A stretch of 64,000 bases of DNA from Saprospiraceae bacterium (GCA_016714985.1 JADKBS010000020.1:124001-188000); one strand, 5' to 3'. Shown: positions 42,685-50,870, numbered from the stretch's first letter. Numbers and translations are program-made. Notes: generated by a model from the letters alone, not told the origin.

Positions 42685-44046
42685 TTATTTGCCAAACCCA
42701 TAGCTCACGCCCAAAAGCACCACATCGGTGTGCATGCTGCTCGTGATTTCGCTGCCGGGAACTTTGCCAAGCGGGTTGTCAGCAGTAATCATCATCGGGT
42801 TCATCAATTGCCCGGTCACATCCTCGCCGATGCCACGGTGGTAGGTCAGGTGGATGCCCAGGTTATCGGTAAACTTGTAACTGAAACCTGCCTGTACGGC
42901 GTGCTTGATGACCGCAGGGGCAGCAGATGAGAAGAACACGTTGTCCTCTGTGATAGGGTTGGAACTATAGGTGTAGCCGAGGCGGATGGGCAATTTTTCT
43001 ACCATTTTCAATTGAAGCCCTGCGGCAACAACCGTCACGTTTTTCCAACCAAACCCAGCGACGGCACCAGTCGGGAAGCCGTTCTCGCCAATGACCCAAC
43101 CGGTTTTTTCAAAGCCATCTGTTTTCTCGTAATTAATCATACGGTAGTCCACGGCAAAGTCAAATTTCTCATGGGTATAGGCTGCGCCTGCGCTGAAAAT
43201 AGCAGGGTAGTTCATCTTGAAATTGGTTGCAGGAGCTGCCGAGCCGTCCAAGTACTCGCCTTCAATTTCAAGCTCCTTGAAGTACTGTGGGCTTTTGTAT
43301 GCCAAGCCGAAATTGATGCCGGTTGGGAGTTGGAAGAACAGGCCAGCCTGTGCGCCGATGCCCAGCGCAGAAGCCTTCTCACCCAGCGGGTAGCCCTTTT
43401 CGGAAGGTGCAGCAATTGGTACCGGCTCAATGAGCAGGGAAGAATAATTGAAGGTCGGGGCAATGCCAAAGGAAACGCCCTCCGTCAGCTCATAGGCAGC
43501 TGTCAGCCCCAATTGCATCAATTGATAGTTGGAGTTTAAATGGCCAAAACCGCCCATGGTCTGAGGATAAAGCAGTGGGTTGGAGGCGTTGGGGTTGAAG
43601 TTGGGATTGTCGGGCGTCGGCAAATCCGTGGTAGCGGGGTAGTCCACGCCGAAGCCACTGATGCCGAAAGCGGAGATGCCAAAAGCGAATTTACTGTCCG
43701 GCTTGGCAAAAATAGCACCCAAGGTTGGTAGCGGTGATGCACCCTTTTCGTCATCGGTCGTGCCGCTGATTTCAAAAGTTCCGCCTTGGCCGTCTGGTTG
43801 TGTCACTTTGGCGTAAACCGAAGGGGCAGCCGTGAAATAGGCGACGCTGAGCCCCACTTCGTTGCGGTCAAAAGCCGTGATGGAGGCCGGGTTCCATTGC
43901 AGCGCACCGGTGGGGTCGAGTGGAAGGGCCGTGCCGGCACCGCCCATCGAGAAGTTGACGGCTCCAGCGCCTTGGAGTACGTGGCCTGTTTGCGCCAACA
44001 GCGTAGCCGTGAGTATGGTGAAAATGGAAATAAGCAGGTTTTTCAT
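42685..44046 (-). CDS. outer membrane protein, OmpP1/FadL/TodX family
   Basis: 453 residues. Signal peptide MKNLLISIFTILTATLLAQ. The family N-terminus follows: GAVNFSMGGAGTALPLDPTG, LQWNPASITAFDRNEVGLS. A beta-barrel of alternating strands ends in VLLGVSYGFGK with a C-terminal aromatic pattern. It transports hydrophobic substrates such as long-chain fatty acids or hydrocarbons across the outer membrane. Length matches the family. It is a single gene with a terminator. Confidence 0.92.
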   Translation of the reverse strand: MKNLLISIFTILTATLLAQTGHVLQGAGAVNFSMGGAGTALPLDPTGALQWNPASITAFDRNEVGLSVAYFTAAPSVYAKVTQPDGQGGTFEISGTTDDEKGASPLPTLGAIFAKPDSKFAFGISAFGISGFGVDYPATTDLPTPDNPNFNPNASNPLLYPQTMGGFGHLNSNYQLMQLGLTAAYELTEGVSFGIAPTFNYSSLLIEPVPIAAPSEKGYPLGEKASALGIGAQAGLFFQLPTGINFGLAYKSPQYFKELEIEGEYLDGSAAPATNFKMNYPAIFSAGAAYTHEKFDFAVDYRMINYEKTDGFEKTGWVIGENGFPTGAVAGFGWKNVTVVAAGLQLKMVEKLPIRLGYTYSSNPITEDNVFFSSAAPAVIKHAVQAGFSYKFTDNLGIHLTYHRGIGEDVTGQLMNPMMITADNPLGKVPGSEITSSMHTDVVLLGVSYGFGK

Positions 44047-44290
44047 GATTCCGTTTTTTTAATCCGCCGTTTCGTCCGAATATAGGTCAAAGCCGCCGGG
44101 TTTCGGTGAACAATTAACGAGTGCTTGCCTATTGTAAAGCGGTTTAAAATTGCAGGCATACCTATTCTTAAAGGGTGATATGGGTCACATTAGCGGCTTT
44201 GACAGGGAAGGAGATTTGTCATCCAAAACATTGATAAACAGCACCTTAGAATTCTAAAAGTCAAATGGTTGCTAAAAAAAAACACTGGAA

Positions 44291-44755
44291 TCACAAACTT
44301 GACACAAACCTATTCACCTGCTCCAACACCTGCTTCTTCAACGCTGCCATCACGGCCTCGATTTCCGGAGAGAGTGTCACCTTCTGTTGCTGCAAACTTT
44401 CAATGGAAACGGTAAATAAGTAAACCTGGGGCAATCGGCCCATAAAAATCATGGCCTCGATGACATCCTTCATGCCGATGTCGTGCGTGCTCATGGCCTT
44501 GGGAAAGTCCTTGGAAAAGCGAGGCTCCAACAGACGGATGGTGCCTGGTGGGTGGCCATCCAAGGTGGCATCAATCAAAATGATGGTGGGATAATGCTCA
44601 ATATAACTGGTTAGGTGGAAACCCCCAGTACCGCCATCGAGCACATCAACGCCGGGCGGGAGGGGCTCGTTTTCAAGGCGCTGCGCAAAATGCACACCAA
44701 CACCTTCGTCCCCCATAAGGTAGTTGCCGATGCCGAGGATGAGTAGTTTTTTCAA
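44291..44755 (-). CDS. hyaD: hydrogenase maturation endopeptidase
   Basis: About 154 residues from TTG 44755 (KKLLILGIGNYLMGDEGVGV). An upstream ATG at 44791 is possible. Family marks are GIGNYLMGDEGVG (nickel-binding Glu/Asp), DGGTGGFHL, IILIDATLDGHPPGT and STHDIGMKDVI with the binding His. It cuts the C-terminal extension off the hydrogenase large subunit after nickel insertion. Last gene of the leftward hydrogenase operon. Confidence 0.92.
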   Translation of the reverse strand: MKKLLILGIGNYLMGDEGVGVHFAQRLENEPLPPGVDVLDGGTGGFHLTSYIEHYPTIILIDATLDGHPPGTIRLLEPRFSKDFPKAMSTHDIGMKDVIEAMIFMGRLPQVYLFTVSIESLQQQKVTLSPEIEAVMAALKKQVLEQVNRFVSSL

Positions 44756-45464
44756 CGTTTTGCCGCTGCTTTTCTTTCTCAAAAGCCTCATCCTCGATAA
44801 ACTTCCAACCGCCGCCCATGGAAGAAATCTCGCCCCGGCCCTCTACGTAGTCGTGGTAGAAAACGAGGTAAACATGCACCATGGCGAAGATGATGAAGAA
44901 CCACATGGCCGCATGGTGCCAGTTTCGAAGCCCAAATTCACCGCCAAAAATGCCGCTCACCCAAACAAACATATCGGCGAACCACCAATCGCTCATGGAA
45001 GCGTACAGCCCAAAGCCCGTGATGCACTGCACCAAGAAGGCGAGGAAGGTAAGAAAGTAGATGAAGCCAGCCAAGGCATTGTGCCCAACTGACAGGTGCT
45101 CCTTGTCCTTTTGCAGGAAAATATCAATCTTGATGACCTCCCACATCTCCTGCCAGAACTTGCGGTTGGTGGGAATGAAGTTCTTCCAGTCCGCATACTT
45201 GTTGCCCACGAAGCCCCAGTACAACCGGAACAGGAAATTGAAAAAGAACAGGTATGCTGCCACAAAATGGATGAAGCGAATCCAGCCAAATAGGTATTGG
45301 TCGGATGCCTCTGCATTGGACAGGAAGGCGGGCGGGTTGCCTATCAAGTAGCCCGTAGCGCAAAGCGCAACAATGACGAGTGCATTCAGCCAGTGGTAAA
45401 ACCGCACGGGCAGTTCCCATACGAAGACACGGCGGAGTTTGTGGGTTGCGGTATGCGTTGCCAT
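44673..45464 (-). CDS. hyaC: Ni/Fe-hydrogenase b-type cytochrome subunit
   Basis: About 263 residues from ATG 45464. It has four membrane helices with haem His candidates: ELPVRFYHWLNALVIVALC, WIRFIHFVAAYLFFFN, HNALAGFIYFLTFLAFLVQC and NWHHAAMWFFIIFAMVHVYL. It anchors the dimer and passes electrons to quinone. The expected C-terminus is near EKEKQRQ, but the frame reads on 83 bp into hyaD. One more base in the TTTT run at 44758-44761 would end it at a TGA overlapping the hyaD TTG, so a lost base is likely. Confidence 0.92.
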   Translation of the reverse strand: MATHTATHKLRRVFVWELPVRFYHWLNALVIVALCATGYLIGNPPAFLSNAEASDQYLFGWIRFIHFVAAYLFFFNFLFRLYWGFVGNKYADWKNFIPTNRKFWQEMWEVIKIDIFLQKDKEHLSVGHNALAGFIYFLTFLAFLVQCITGFGLYASMSDWWFADMFVWVSGIFGGEFGLRNWHHAAMWFFIIFAMVHVYLVFYHDYVEGRGEISSMGGGWKFIEDEAFEKEKQRQNVEKTTHPRHRQLPYGGRRCWCAFCAAP

Positions 45465-45494
45465 ATTGATATGGTCTGATTTTTTATTTATTTT

Positions 45495-45536
45495 GATATA
45501 AGATATAAGATGTACGATATAAGATTTTAGATTTTT
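45495..45536. repeat. dispersed intergenic repeat, copy A (heptamer GATATAA type)
   Basis: About 40 bp of ATATAAG-like heptamers. 36/40 identical with 50437-50476. It pairs imperfectly with 45607-45640 to form an inverted repeat between hyaC and the large-subunit gene. Confidence 0.65.
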
Positions 45537-45685
45537 TTCGCACCTCAAAAAAGCTCGTTATTGCTGTGCTTTTTAAATCAAAAAATCAACAATAACACAC
45601 TCGCCAATCAAATCTAAAATCTTACGTCTAAAATCTTATTTCTTAAATCCCTGCCTGTCGGCAGACAGGAAAAAAACCACCAATT

Positions 45686-47407
45686 TTAAACCACCTTCAC
45701 CCTACTAATATGCTTCCCTTCCTCGTCATAAACGTGGACGGAGCAAGCTAGGCACGGGTCGAAGGAGTGGATGGTGCGCAGGATTTCCAGCGGCTGCTCT
45801 GGGTCGTGTACGGGCGTGTCCATGAGGGCGGCCTCGTAGGCGGACTGCTTGCCGTTGGGGTCCCGTGGCGATGCATTCCAAGTGGTCGGCACCACGAGCT
45901 GGTAGTTCTTGATTTTCTGGTCTTCGATGACAATCCAGTGGGCGAGTGCACCCCTCGGAGCCTCGGAGTAACCGACGCCTTGACAGGTTTTCTCCCATTT
46001 GGCTGGGTTGAATTTCTCCATATTGGCCATGCGGGTATCGCCGTTTTTCAGGTTGTTGATAAGTTGGTCGTAAAACTCCAAGCCCCATTGCGCCACGAGG
46101 ATGCTTTCCAAACCACGGGCTGCCGTGCGGCCCAGCGTTGAGAACAGCGCCGTTACTGGTACTTTCAGCTTCGCCAAAGTGCTGTCCACCACTTCCTTGA
46201 AGTCCTCCCGACCACGGGCGTAGCCGATGAGCACCCTCGCCAGCGGGCCTACCTCTACGGCGTTGCCCTTCCAGCGTGGCGTTTTCAGGAAGCTGTACCG
46301 TTCCTCCACATTGAGGTGGTCGTAAGGCGGTTTGGGGCCGGTGTATTTGATTTTCGATTCACCCTTCCACGGGTGCAATCCTGCTTTTTCATCGCCGCCC
46401 TCATACTCGTACCAGGAGCGGTGGATGAACTCCTGCACCTCGCTGTCGTCCCGAACATCCACGTCCATGATATTGCTCAGGTCTTTGTTCAATATCACGC
46501 CTGCTGGGAACTTCATGCTGGACTTGTCGGCAAAGCCGTTGGTCGGCAAATCGCCGTAGCTCATATAACTGCCGAGGCCGCCGCCGATGGCACCCCAATC
46601 GAGGTAATACGGCGCAACGGCCAACAAATCGGGGATATAGACCTGCTCGACGAACTCCTTCGCATCCTGCAAAAGCTGGTGCACATAAGCCAATCGCTCA
46701 GCGTTGATGCCGCTCACGTCGTCAAGGCCGATGGCGCAGGCCATGCCACCCACTAGGTAGTTCGGGTGCGGATTCTTGCCACCAAAAATGGCGTGGATTT
46801 TCACCACCTCCTTCTGCCATTCGAGGGCTTCGAGGTAGTGCGCCACGCCAATCAGGTTCACCTCAGGGGGCAGTTTATAGGCTGGGTGCCCCCAGTAGCC
46901 GTTGGCGAAAATGCCCAATTGTCCACTCTCGACGAACTTGGTCAGCCGTTTTTGCAGGTCGGAAAAATAGCCCGGCGAACTTTTCGGGTAGTTGGAAATG
47001 CTCTGCGCAATCTCCGAGGTCTTCTTTGGGTCAGCCTTCAACGCCGACACCACGTCCACCCAGTCGAGGGCATGGAGGTGGTAGAAGTGAACGACGTGGT
47101 CGTGCAGATACTGCGTACAGAACATGATGTTGCGCACCAGTTCCGCATTTGGCGGGATGGTGACACCGGTGGCATCCTCCACCGCCCGGCATGAAGCCAG
47201 TGAGTGGACCGAGGTGCAAACCCCGCAGACCCGGCCCACAAAGGCCCAAGCGTCCCGTGGGTCACGCCCTTTTAGGATTTCCTCCAGCAGCCGCACCATC
47301 GTGCCTGCGCTGTATGCGTCCGTGATTTTGCCGTTGTTGATTTCGGCCTCGATGCGAAGGTGGCCCTCAATACGGGTAACGGGGTCCACTACGATGCGTT
47401 GTCCCAT
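45686..47407 (-). CDS. hyaB: [NiFe]-hydrogenase large subunit
   Basis: 573 residues. Nickel ligands are in the N-terminal RVCGVCTSVHSLASCRAVED and the C-terminal SFDPCLACSVHVYDEE. A 15-residue tail after the His (VYDEEGKHISRVKVV) is what the maturation protease removes. MGQRIVVDPVTRIEGHLRIE is the standard start. It holds the Ni-Fe(CN)2CO active site and is exported folded with the small subunit through Tat. The small-subunit gene precedes it at a distance of 208 bp. Confidence 0.97.
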   Translation of the reverse strand: MGQRIVVDPVTRIEGHLRIEAEINNGKITDAYSAGTMVRLLEEILKGRDPRDAWAFVGRVCGVCTSVHSLASCRAVEDATGVTIPPNAELVRNIMFCTQYLHDHVVHFYHLHALDWVDVVSALKADPKKTSEIAQSISNYPKSSPGYFSDLQKRLTKFVESGQLGIFANGYWGHPAYKLPPEVNLIGVAHYLEALEWQKEVVKIHAIFGGKNPHPNYLVGGMACAIGLDDVSGINAERLAYVHQLLQDAKEFVEQVYIPDLLAVAPYYLDWGAIGGGLGSYMSYGDLPTNGFADKSSMKFPAGVILNKDLSNIMDVDVRDDSEVQEFIHRSWYEYEGGDEKAGLHPWKGESKIKYTGPKPPYDHLNVEERYSFLKTPRWKGNAVEVGPLARVLIGYARGREDFKEVVDSTLAKLKVPVTALFSTLGRTAARGLESILVAQWGLEFYDQLINNLKNGDTRMANMEKFNPAKWEKTCQGVGYSEAPRGALAHWIVIEDQKIKNYQLVVPTTWNASPRDPNGKQSAYEAALMDTPVHDPEQPLEILRTIHSFDPCLACSVHVYDEEGKHISRVKVV

Positions 47408-47442
47408 GATGGATGGATTTGCAAATTCTTAATAGTGAGGAG

Positions 47443-47594
47443 TTTTGATTGACGATTGACAATTACATGATTGACGATTGTTGATGTAATTGCTGATGTA
47501 CGCTCGTAGATGGATGAAATCAGCCATCTTAAATTAAACATTATACATCCCATTAAAAATCAACAATCATGTAATTGTCAATCGTCAATCAAAA
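47443..47594. repeat. perfect 31-bp inverted repeat between hydrogenase subunit genes
   Basis: Arms 47443-47473 and 47564-47594 are exact reverse complements with a 90-nt spacer, filling the gap between the small-subunit stop and the large-subunit start. The arms consist of GATTGAC-like heptamers. A neighbouring ATTGTTGAT / ATCAACAAT pair can extend the stem. Confidence 0.85.
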
Positions 47595-47615
47595 ACACCC
47601 CCATGAGAACTGTCC

Positions 47616-48734
47616 CTACAGTTCCTTCTCAGCGTCCTTGCCTTCTGCAATGACGTTGCTGATGAGTTTATTTTTCCTAAAATTGGTGGCAATGGCGTGC
47701 GCTGCAATACCCACGGCCGTTGCGCCAGCGGCTACCATACCGATTTCGTCGGCGTTGCTCTCGATGCCAAAGCCGGGGAAATTGGCCATTTGACGGTAAA
47801 TCGGACCATTGTCCCAGAAGTTCTCCTCGCTGCAACCGAAGCAGCCGTGGCCGGACTGGATGGGGTAGCTCGTGCCGTTGTTCCATTTCGTCACGCCGCA
47901 GGCATTGTAGGTCATTGGGCCTTTGCAGCCGACCTTGTAGAGGCAGTAGCCTTTCTGGGCGTTTTCATCGTCAAAAGTTTCGACGAAAAGGCCAGCGTCG
48001 TAGAACGGGCGGCGGTAGCAGGTATCGTGTACCCGTTTGGAGTAAAAAGCCTTCGGGCGACCGACCCGGTCGAGTTCGGGAAGCCTGCCAAAGGTTATCA
48101 TGTGGATGATGACGCCCGCCATGACCTCGCCTATCGGTGGGCAGCCCGGCACCTTGATGATAGGCTTGCCGCTGACCAATTTATGGATAGGCGTGGCGGT
48201 CGTTGGGTTCGGATGGGCGGCCTGTACGCAGCCGTTGCAGGCGCAACTGCCCCATGCGATGATGGCCTTGGCACCTTCGGCAGCTTCTTCCAGCACTTGT
48301 ATGGCCGATTTGCCGCCGATGCAGCAATAGACGCCATCGTCCTTTGTCGGTACGGAGCCTTCCACGCAGAGGATATACTCGCCGTGGTAATCCTTCATGG
48401 TCTTGGCCTTGGCGGCCTCGGCTTGGTGGCCACTGGCGGCCATGAGGGTTTCCGTATAATCAAGCGAGATTTTATCCAAAAGGATGTCCGCCACGATAGG
48501 GTGCGACGAGCGGATAAAGCTCTCGCTACAGCAGGTACACTCCTGGAAGTGCAGCCAGATGACAGGCACTCTGGTGTTCTTTTGCAGTGCATTGGCGACT
48601 TGGGCGACGCCCGTTGCCTCCAAGCCCATATAGGCCCCGATGATGGAGCAGAACTTCATGAAGTCCCTGCGGGAATAGCCTTTTTGGCGGATTTCTTCGT
48701 AGTAGGTGGGACGGCGGGTTGGCGTTGTCGTCAT
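47616..48734 (-). CDS. hyaA: [NiFe]-hydrogenase small subunit, oxygen-tolerant type
   Basis: 372 residues from ATG 48734. A Tat signal (GYSRRDFMKFCSIIG) is followed by the proximal-cluster motif ECTCCSESFIRSSHP, then GSCACNGCVQAAHPNP and KVPGCPPIGE. This gives the four normal cysteines plus the two extra ones (equivalents of Cys19 and Cys120 of E. coli Hyd-1) that build the [4Fe-3S] cluster. Medial and distal cluster residues (HDTCYRR, GYCLYKVGCKGP, GHGCFGC) are present. A C-terminal helix (GMVAAGATAVGIAAHAIAT) anchors it in the membrane. Uptake of H2 in the presence of O2 is expected. Confidence 0.96.
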   Translation of the reverse strand: MTTTPTRRPTYYEEIRQKGYSRRDFMKFCSIIGAYMGLEATGVAQVANALQKNTRVPVIWLHFQECTCCSESFIRSSHPIVADILLDKISLDYTETLMAASGHQAEAAKAKTMKDYHGEYILCVEGSVPTKDDGVYCCIGGKSAIQVLEEAAEGAKAIIAWGSCACNGCVQAAHPNPTTATPIHKLVSGKPIIKVPGCPPIGEVMAGVIIHMITFGRLPELDRVGRPKAFYSKRVHDTCYRRPFYDAGLFVETFDDENAQKGYCLYKVGCKGPMTYNACGVTKWNNGTSYPIQSGHGCFGCSEENFWDNGPIYRQMANFPGFGIESNADEIGMVAAGATAVGIAAHAIATNFRKNKLISNVIAEGKDAEKEL

Positions 48735-48796
48735 GACTGCTCGATTTGGTTGGTGATGCAATAAATGAAGTTTCCTTTCGAAATAATGGGCGAATG

Positions 48797-48835
48797 TAGG
48801 TGAACACCTATGCAGCGATTGATGACGTTTGTCAT
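48797..48835. promoter_or_regulatory. paired palindromes in the divergent hydrogenase promoter region
   Basis: TAGGTGAACACCTA (48797-48810) has perfect 6-bp arms, and ATGACGTTTGTCAT (48822-48835) perfect 5-bp arms. Both lie in the 187-bp gap between hyaA and the accessory genes, where operators controlling both directions would sit. The binding protein is unknown. Confidence 0.35.
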
Positions 48836-48920
48836 TTATTCGGTATGATAAAAATCATCCACCGCCCGCTCTTGCCCCTTCTATCTTCGTCCGAATAAAA
48901 ATCCATTAAAAGCGAACGAC

Positions 48921-49109
48921 ATGAAGAAATGGCTTTTCCTAGCATCTGTGCTTTTGCCTTTTATCGCTACCGCCCACGACGGCCACGGCATTTTTGATGC
49001 AAGCAATATCCTGCACTACATTACCACGCCAGAACACGCCCTACCACTTGGCGGCGGCATCGTGCTGCTGGGTTTGTTGTTGAAAAACAGGAGCAAAAAG
49101 ACAGCATGA
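48921..49109 (+). CDS. small exported membrane protein in the hydrogenase locus
   Basis: 62 residues: signal peptide MKKWLFLASVLLPFIATA, then HDGHGIFDASNILHYITTPE and one more helix (ALPLGGGIVLLGLLL). The His-rich mature start and position next to hypA suggest a metal or hydrogenase accessory role, resembling the N-terminal part of HupE/UreJ proteins. This is inference from context. Confidence 0.65.
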   Translation: MKKWLFLASVLLPFIATAHDGHGIFDASNILHYITTPEHALPLGGGIVLLGLLLKNRSKKTA

Positions 49110-49151
49110 AACTTGGCAAGGGGGCTTGCCCCCTTGCTTACATCTCGCACC

Positions 49152-49493
49152 ATGCACGAACTTTCCATCATATCCAGCATCGTCCAAATCGCTGAGGCCG
49201 AAGTAGAAAAGGCCGGGGCGCAGCGGGTCGAGTCCATCGAACTGGACATCGGCGAACTGGCGGGCATCGAGTTCTCGGCACTGGATTTTGCATGGGAGGT
49301 CGGCGTGAGCCAAACGGTGCTGGAAAGTGCCGAGCGGCACATCCACCGCATCGGGGGGGAGGCAAGGTGCAGCGAATGCGAAACGGTCTTCGACATGCAG
49401 GCGCTGTACGACCCCTGCCCAAGCTGCGGATCGTTTTTTAGCGAAATATTGAAAGGCAAAGAACTGAGCGTCAAGGCGTTGACAGTAACTTGA
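49152..49493 (+). CDS. hypA: hydrogenase nickel incorporation protein HypA
   Basis: 113 residues from ATG 49152. MHELSIISSIVQIAEAEVEK carries the nickel-binding N-terminal MHE. The zinc site is CSECETVFDMQALYDPCPSC (two CxxC pairs). It delivers Ni to the large subunit together with HypB. The hypA-hypB spacer holds a hairpin. Confidence 0.95.
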   Translation: MHELSIISSIVQIAEAEVEKAGAQRVESIELDIGELAGIEFSALDFAWEVGVSQTVLESAERHIHRIGGEARCSECETVFDMQALYDPCPSCGSFFSEILKGKELSVKALTVT

Positions 49494-49508
49494 AATGGTT
49501 TGAAGAGT

Positions 49509-49571
49509 TCGATTTGTTTGATGAGTTTGAGTCGTGCGTGACAAATCAAACTCATCGAACAAATCAAACCC
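49509..49571. repeat. inverted repeat in the hypA-hypB spacer
   Basis: GATTTGTTTGATGAGTTTGA pairs with TCAAACTCATCGAACAAATC (one mismatch). The right side is followed by a second copy of the 18-bp unit CAAATCAAACYCATCGAA. The spacer is therefore a small direct plus inverted repeat array. Confidence 0.65.
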
Positions 49572-49591
49572 ATCGAACAAATTTTACAAAT

Positions 49592-50416
49592 ATGTGCGGA
49601 ATATGCGGCTGCGGCCAACCCAACGGCGCAGTAACCATCAGCAAAATAGACCTAAAAAGGGTCAACTTCGGAAAGGTGACACCTCTCCAAGAGGTGTCAC
49701 CTTTAGGTCACCACGACCATGACCACCACCATGTTCATGCGCCTGCGGCGAAACAGGCACCCGGCAAGACCGTCCTGCAAATCGAGCAGGACATCTTGGG
49801 CAAAAACAACCTTTTGGCCGAACGCAACCGGGGTTATTTCGAGGCGAAGAACATCCTCGCCCTGAACCTCGTCAGTTCGCCGGGCAGCGGTAAGACGGCT
49901 CTGCTGGAACGCACCCTGGCCGATTTAAAAGGCGAAATCCCCTGCTACGTCATAGAGGGTGACCAACAGACCTCGAACGATGCCGACCGCATCGCCGCCA
50001 CGGGTGCCGAGGTCGTGCAAATCAACACGGGCAAGGGCTGCCACCTTGAAGCAGATATGGTTAACGAGGCATTGCGCCAGCTGAAACCCACGGACGGCTC
50101 GCTGCTCTTCATCGAAAACGTGGGCAACCTCGTCTGCCCCGCCATGTTCGACCTCGGCGAGGGCGCACGGGTGGTCATCATCAGCGTGACCGAGGGCGAC
50201 GACAAGCCGCTCAAGTACCCCGATATGTTCCACTCCTCGCAGCTTTGCATCATCAACAAGATTGACCTGCTGCCCTACGTGAATTTCAGCGTGGAAAAAG
50301 CGAAGGAATACGCCCAACGGGTCAGCCATATCACCGAATTCATCGAGGTGTCGGCGACCACGGGGCAGGGGATGGAGCGGTGGTATGAGTGGCTTCGCAA
50401 AAGGAGGGGTGCGTAA
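49592..50416 (+). CDS. hypB: hydrogenase nickel incorporation GTPase HypB
   Basis: 274 residues from ATG 49592. The N-terminal MCGICGCG is the high-affinity Ni site, and a His-rich stretch (GHHDHDHHHVH) stores nickel. The GTPase has P-loop SSPGSGKTALL, EGDQQTSNDADRI, ENVGNLVCPA and NKIDLLPYV. The sequence VTPLQEVSPL before the His stretch is encoded by a 15-bp perfect palindrome (49672-49704), like a REP element domesticated in the coding region. It powers Ni insertion by GTP hydrolysis. Confidence 0.96.
   Translation: MCGICGCGQPNGAVTISKIDLKRVNFGKVTPLQEVSPLGHHDHDHHHVHAPAAKQAPGKTVLQIEQDILGKNNLLAERNRGYFEAKNILALNLVSSPGSGKTALLERTLADLKGEIPCYVIEGDQQTSNDADRIAATGAEVVQINTGKGCHLEADMVNEALRQLKPTDGSLLFIENVGNLVCPAMFDLGEGARVVIISVTEGDDKPLKYPDMFHSSQLCIINKIDLLPYVNFSVEKAKEYAQRVSHITEFIEVSATTGQGMERWYEWLRKRRGA
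49672..49704. repeat. REP-like palindrome inside hypB
   Basis: Arms AAAGGTGACACCTCT (49672-49686) and its exact complement (49690-49704) surround the loop CCA. The core AGGTGACACCT is shared with the RAYT-linked repeats at 11068-11272. Length 33 bp keeps the reading frame. Confidence 0.8.
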
Positions 50417-50436
50417 TTGGGAGGGGTGTGGAGTTT

Positions 50437-50477
50437 GATTTAAGATATAAGATAGACGATATAAGATTTAAGATTTG
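50437..50477. repeat. dispersed intergenic repeat, copy B
   Basis: 36/40 identical with 45495-45534, in the hypB-hypC spacer. It is followed by another imperfect inverted repeat (50491-50560). Confidence 0.65.
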
Positions 50478-50615
50478 GGCACGTGGAAGCTGATTTTATT
50501 TGGTTGAATTGGCTCGTGGGCAAATCATACAAAATAAATCAATCGCCAATTAAATCAAAATCAACCAACACCCCCGAAACACCACACTTTATCAACTCAA
50601 AAATAATCGTGCAAA

Positions 50616-50870
50616 ATGTGTCTAGCAATCCCCGGCAAAATAACCGCCATCAGCGCCCAATTGGATGAAACTTTCCGCATCGGGAGCGTGTCATTTGGCG
50701 GCATCAAAAAAGAAGTGAACCTCTCCATGGTGCCAGATGCGCAGGTCGGCGACTATGTGCTCGTGCATGTGGGCGTGGCCATCAGCGTGGTGGACGAGGA
50801 GGAGGCGACGAAGACCTTTGAATACCTTCAACAATTGGGTGAGGTGGAGGAGTTGGACGCTCCTTCATAA
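50616..50870 (+). CDS. hypC: hydrogenase assembly chaperone HypC/HybG/HupF
   Basis: 84 residues opening MCLAIPGKITAI with the essential N-terminal Cys2, then VSFGGIKKEVNLSMVPDAQV and GDYVLVHVGVAISVVDEEEA. It carries the Fe(CN)2CO group between HypD and the large subunit. HypD, HypE and HypF are not seen in the window and must be encoded elsewhere. Confidence 0.95.
   Translation: MCLAIPGKITAISAQLDETFRIGSVSFGGIKKEVNLSMVPDAQVGDYVLVHVGVAISVVDEEEATKTFEYLQQLGEVEELDAPS

Noticed and set aside
47697..48764. 355-residue open frame opposite the hydrogenase small subunit
   Set aside because: Antisense shadow of a gene with unmistakable motifs.
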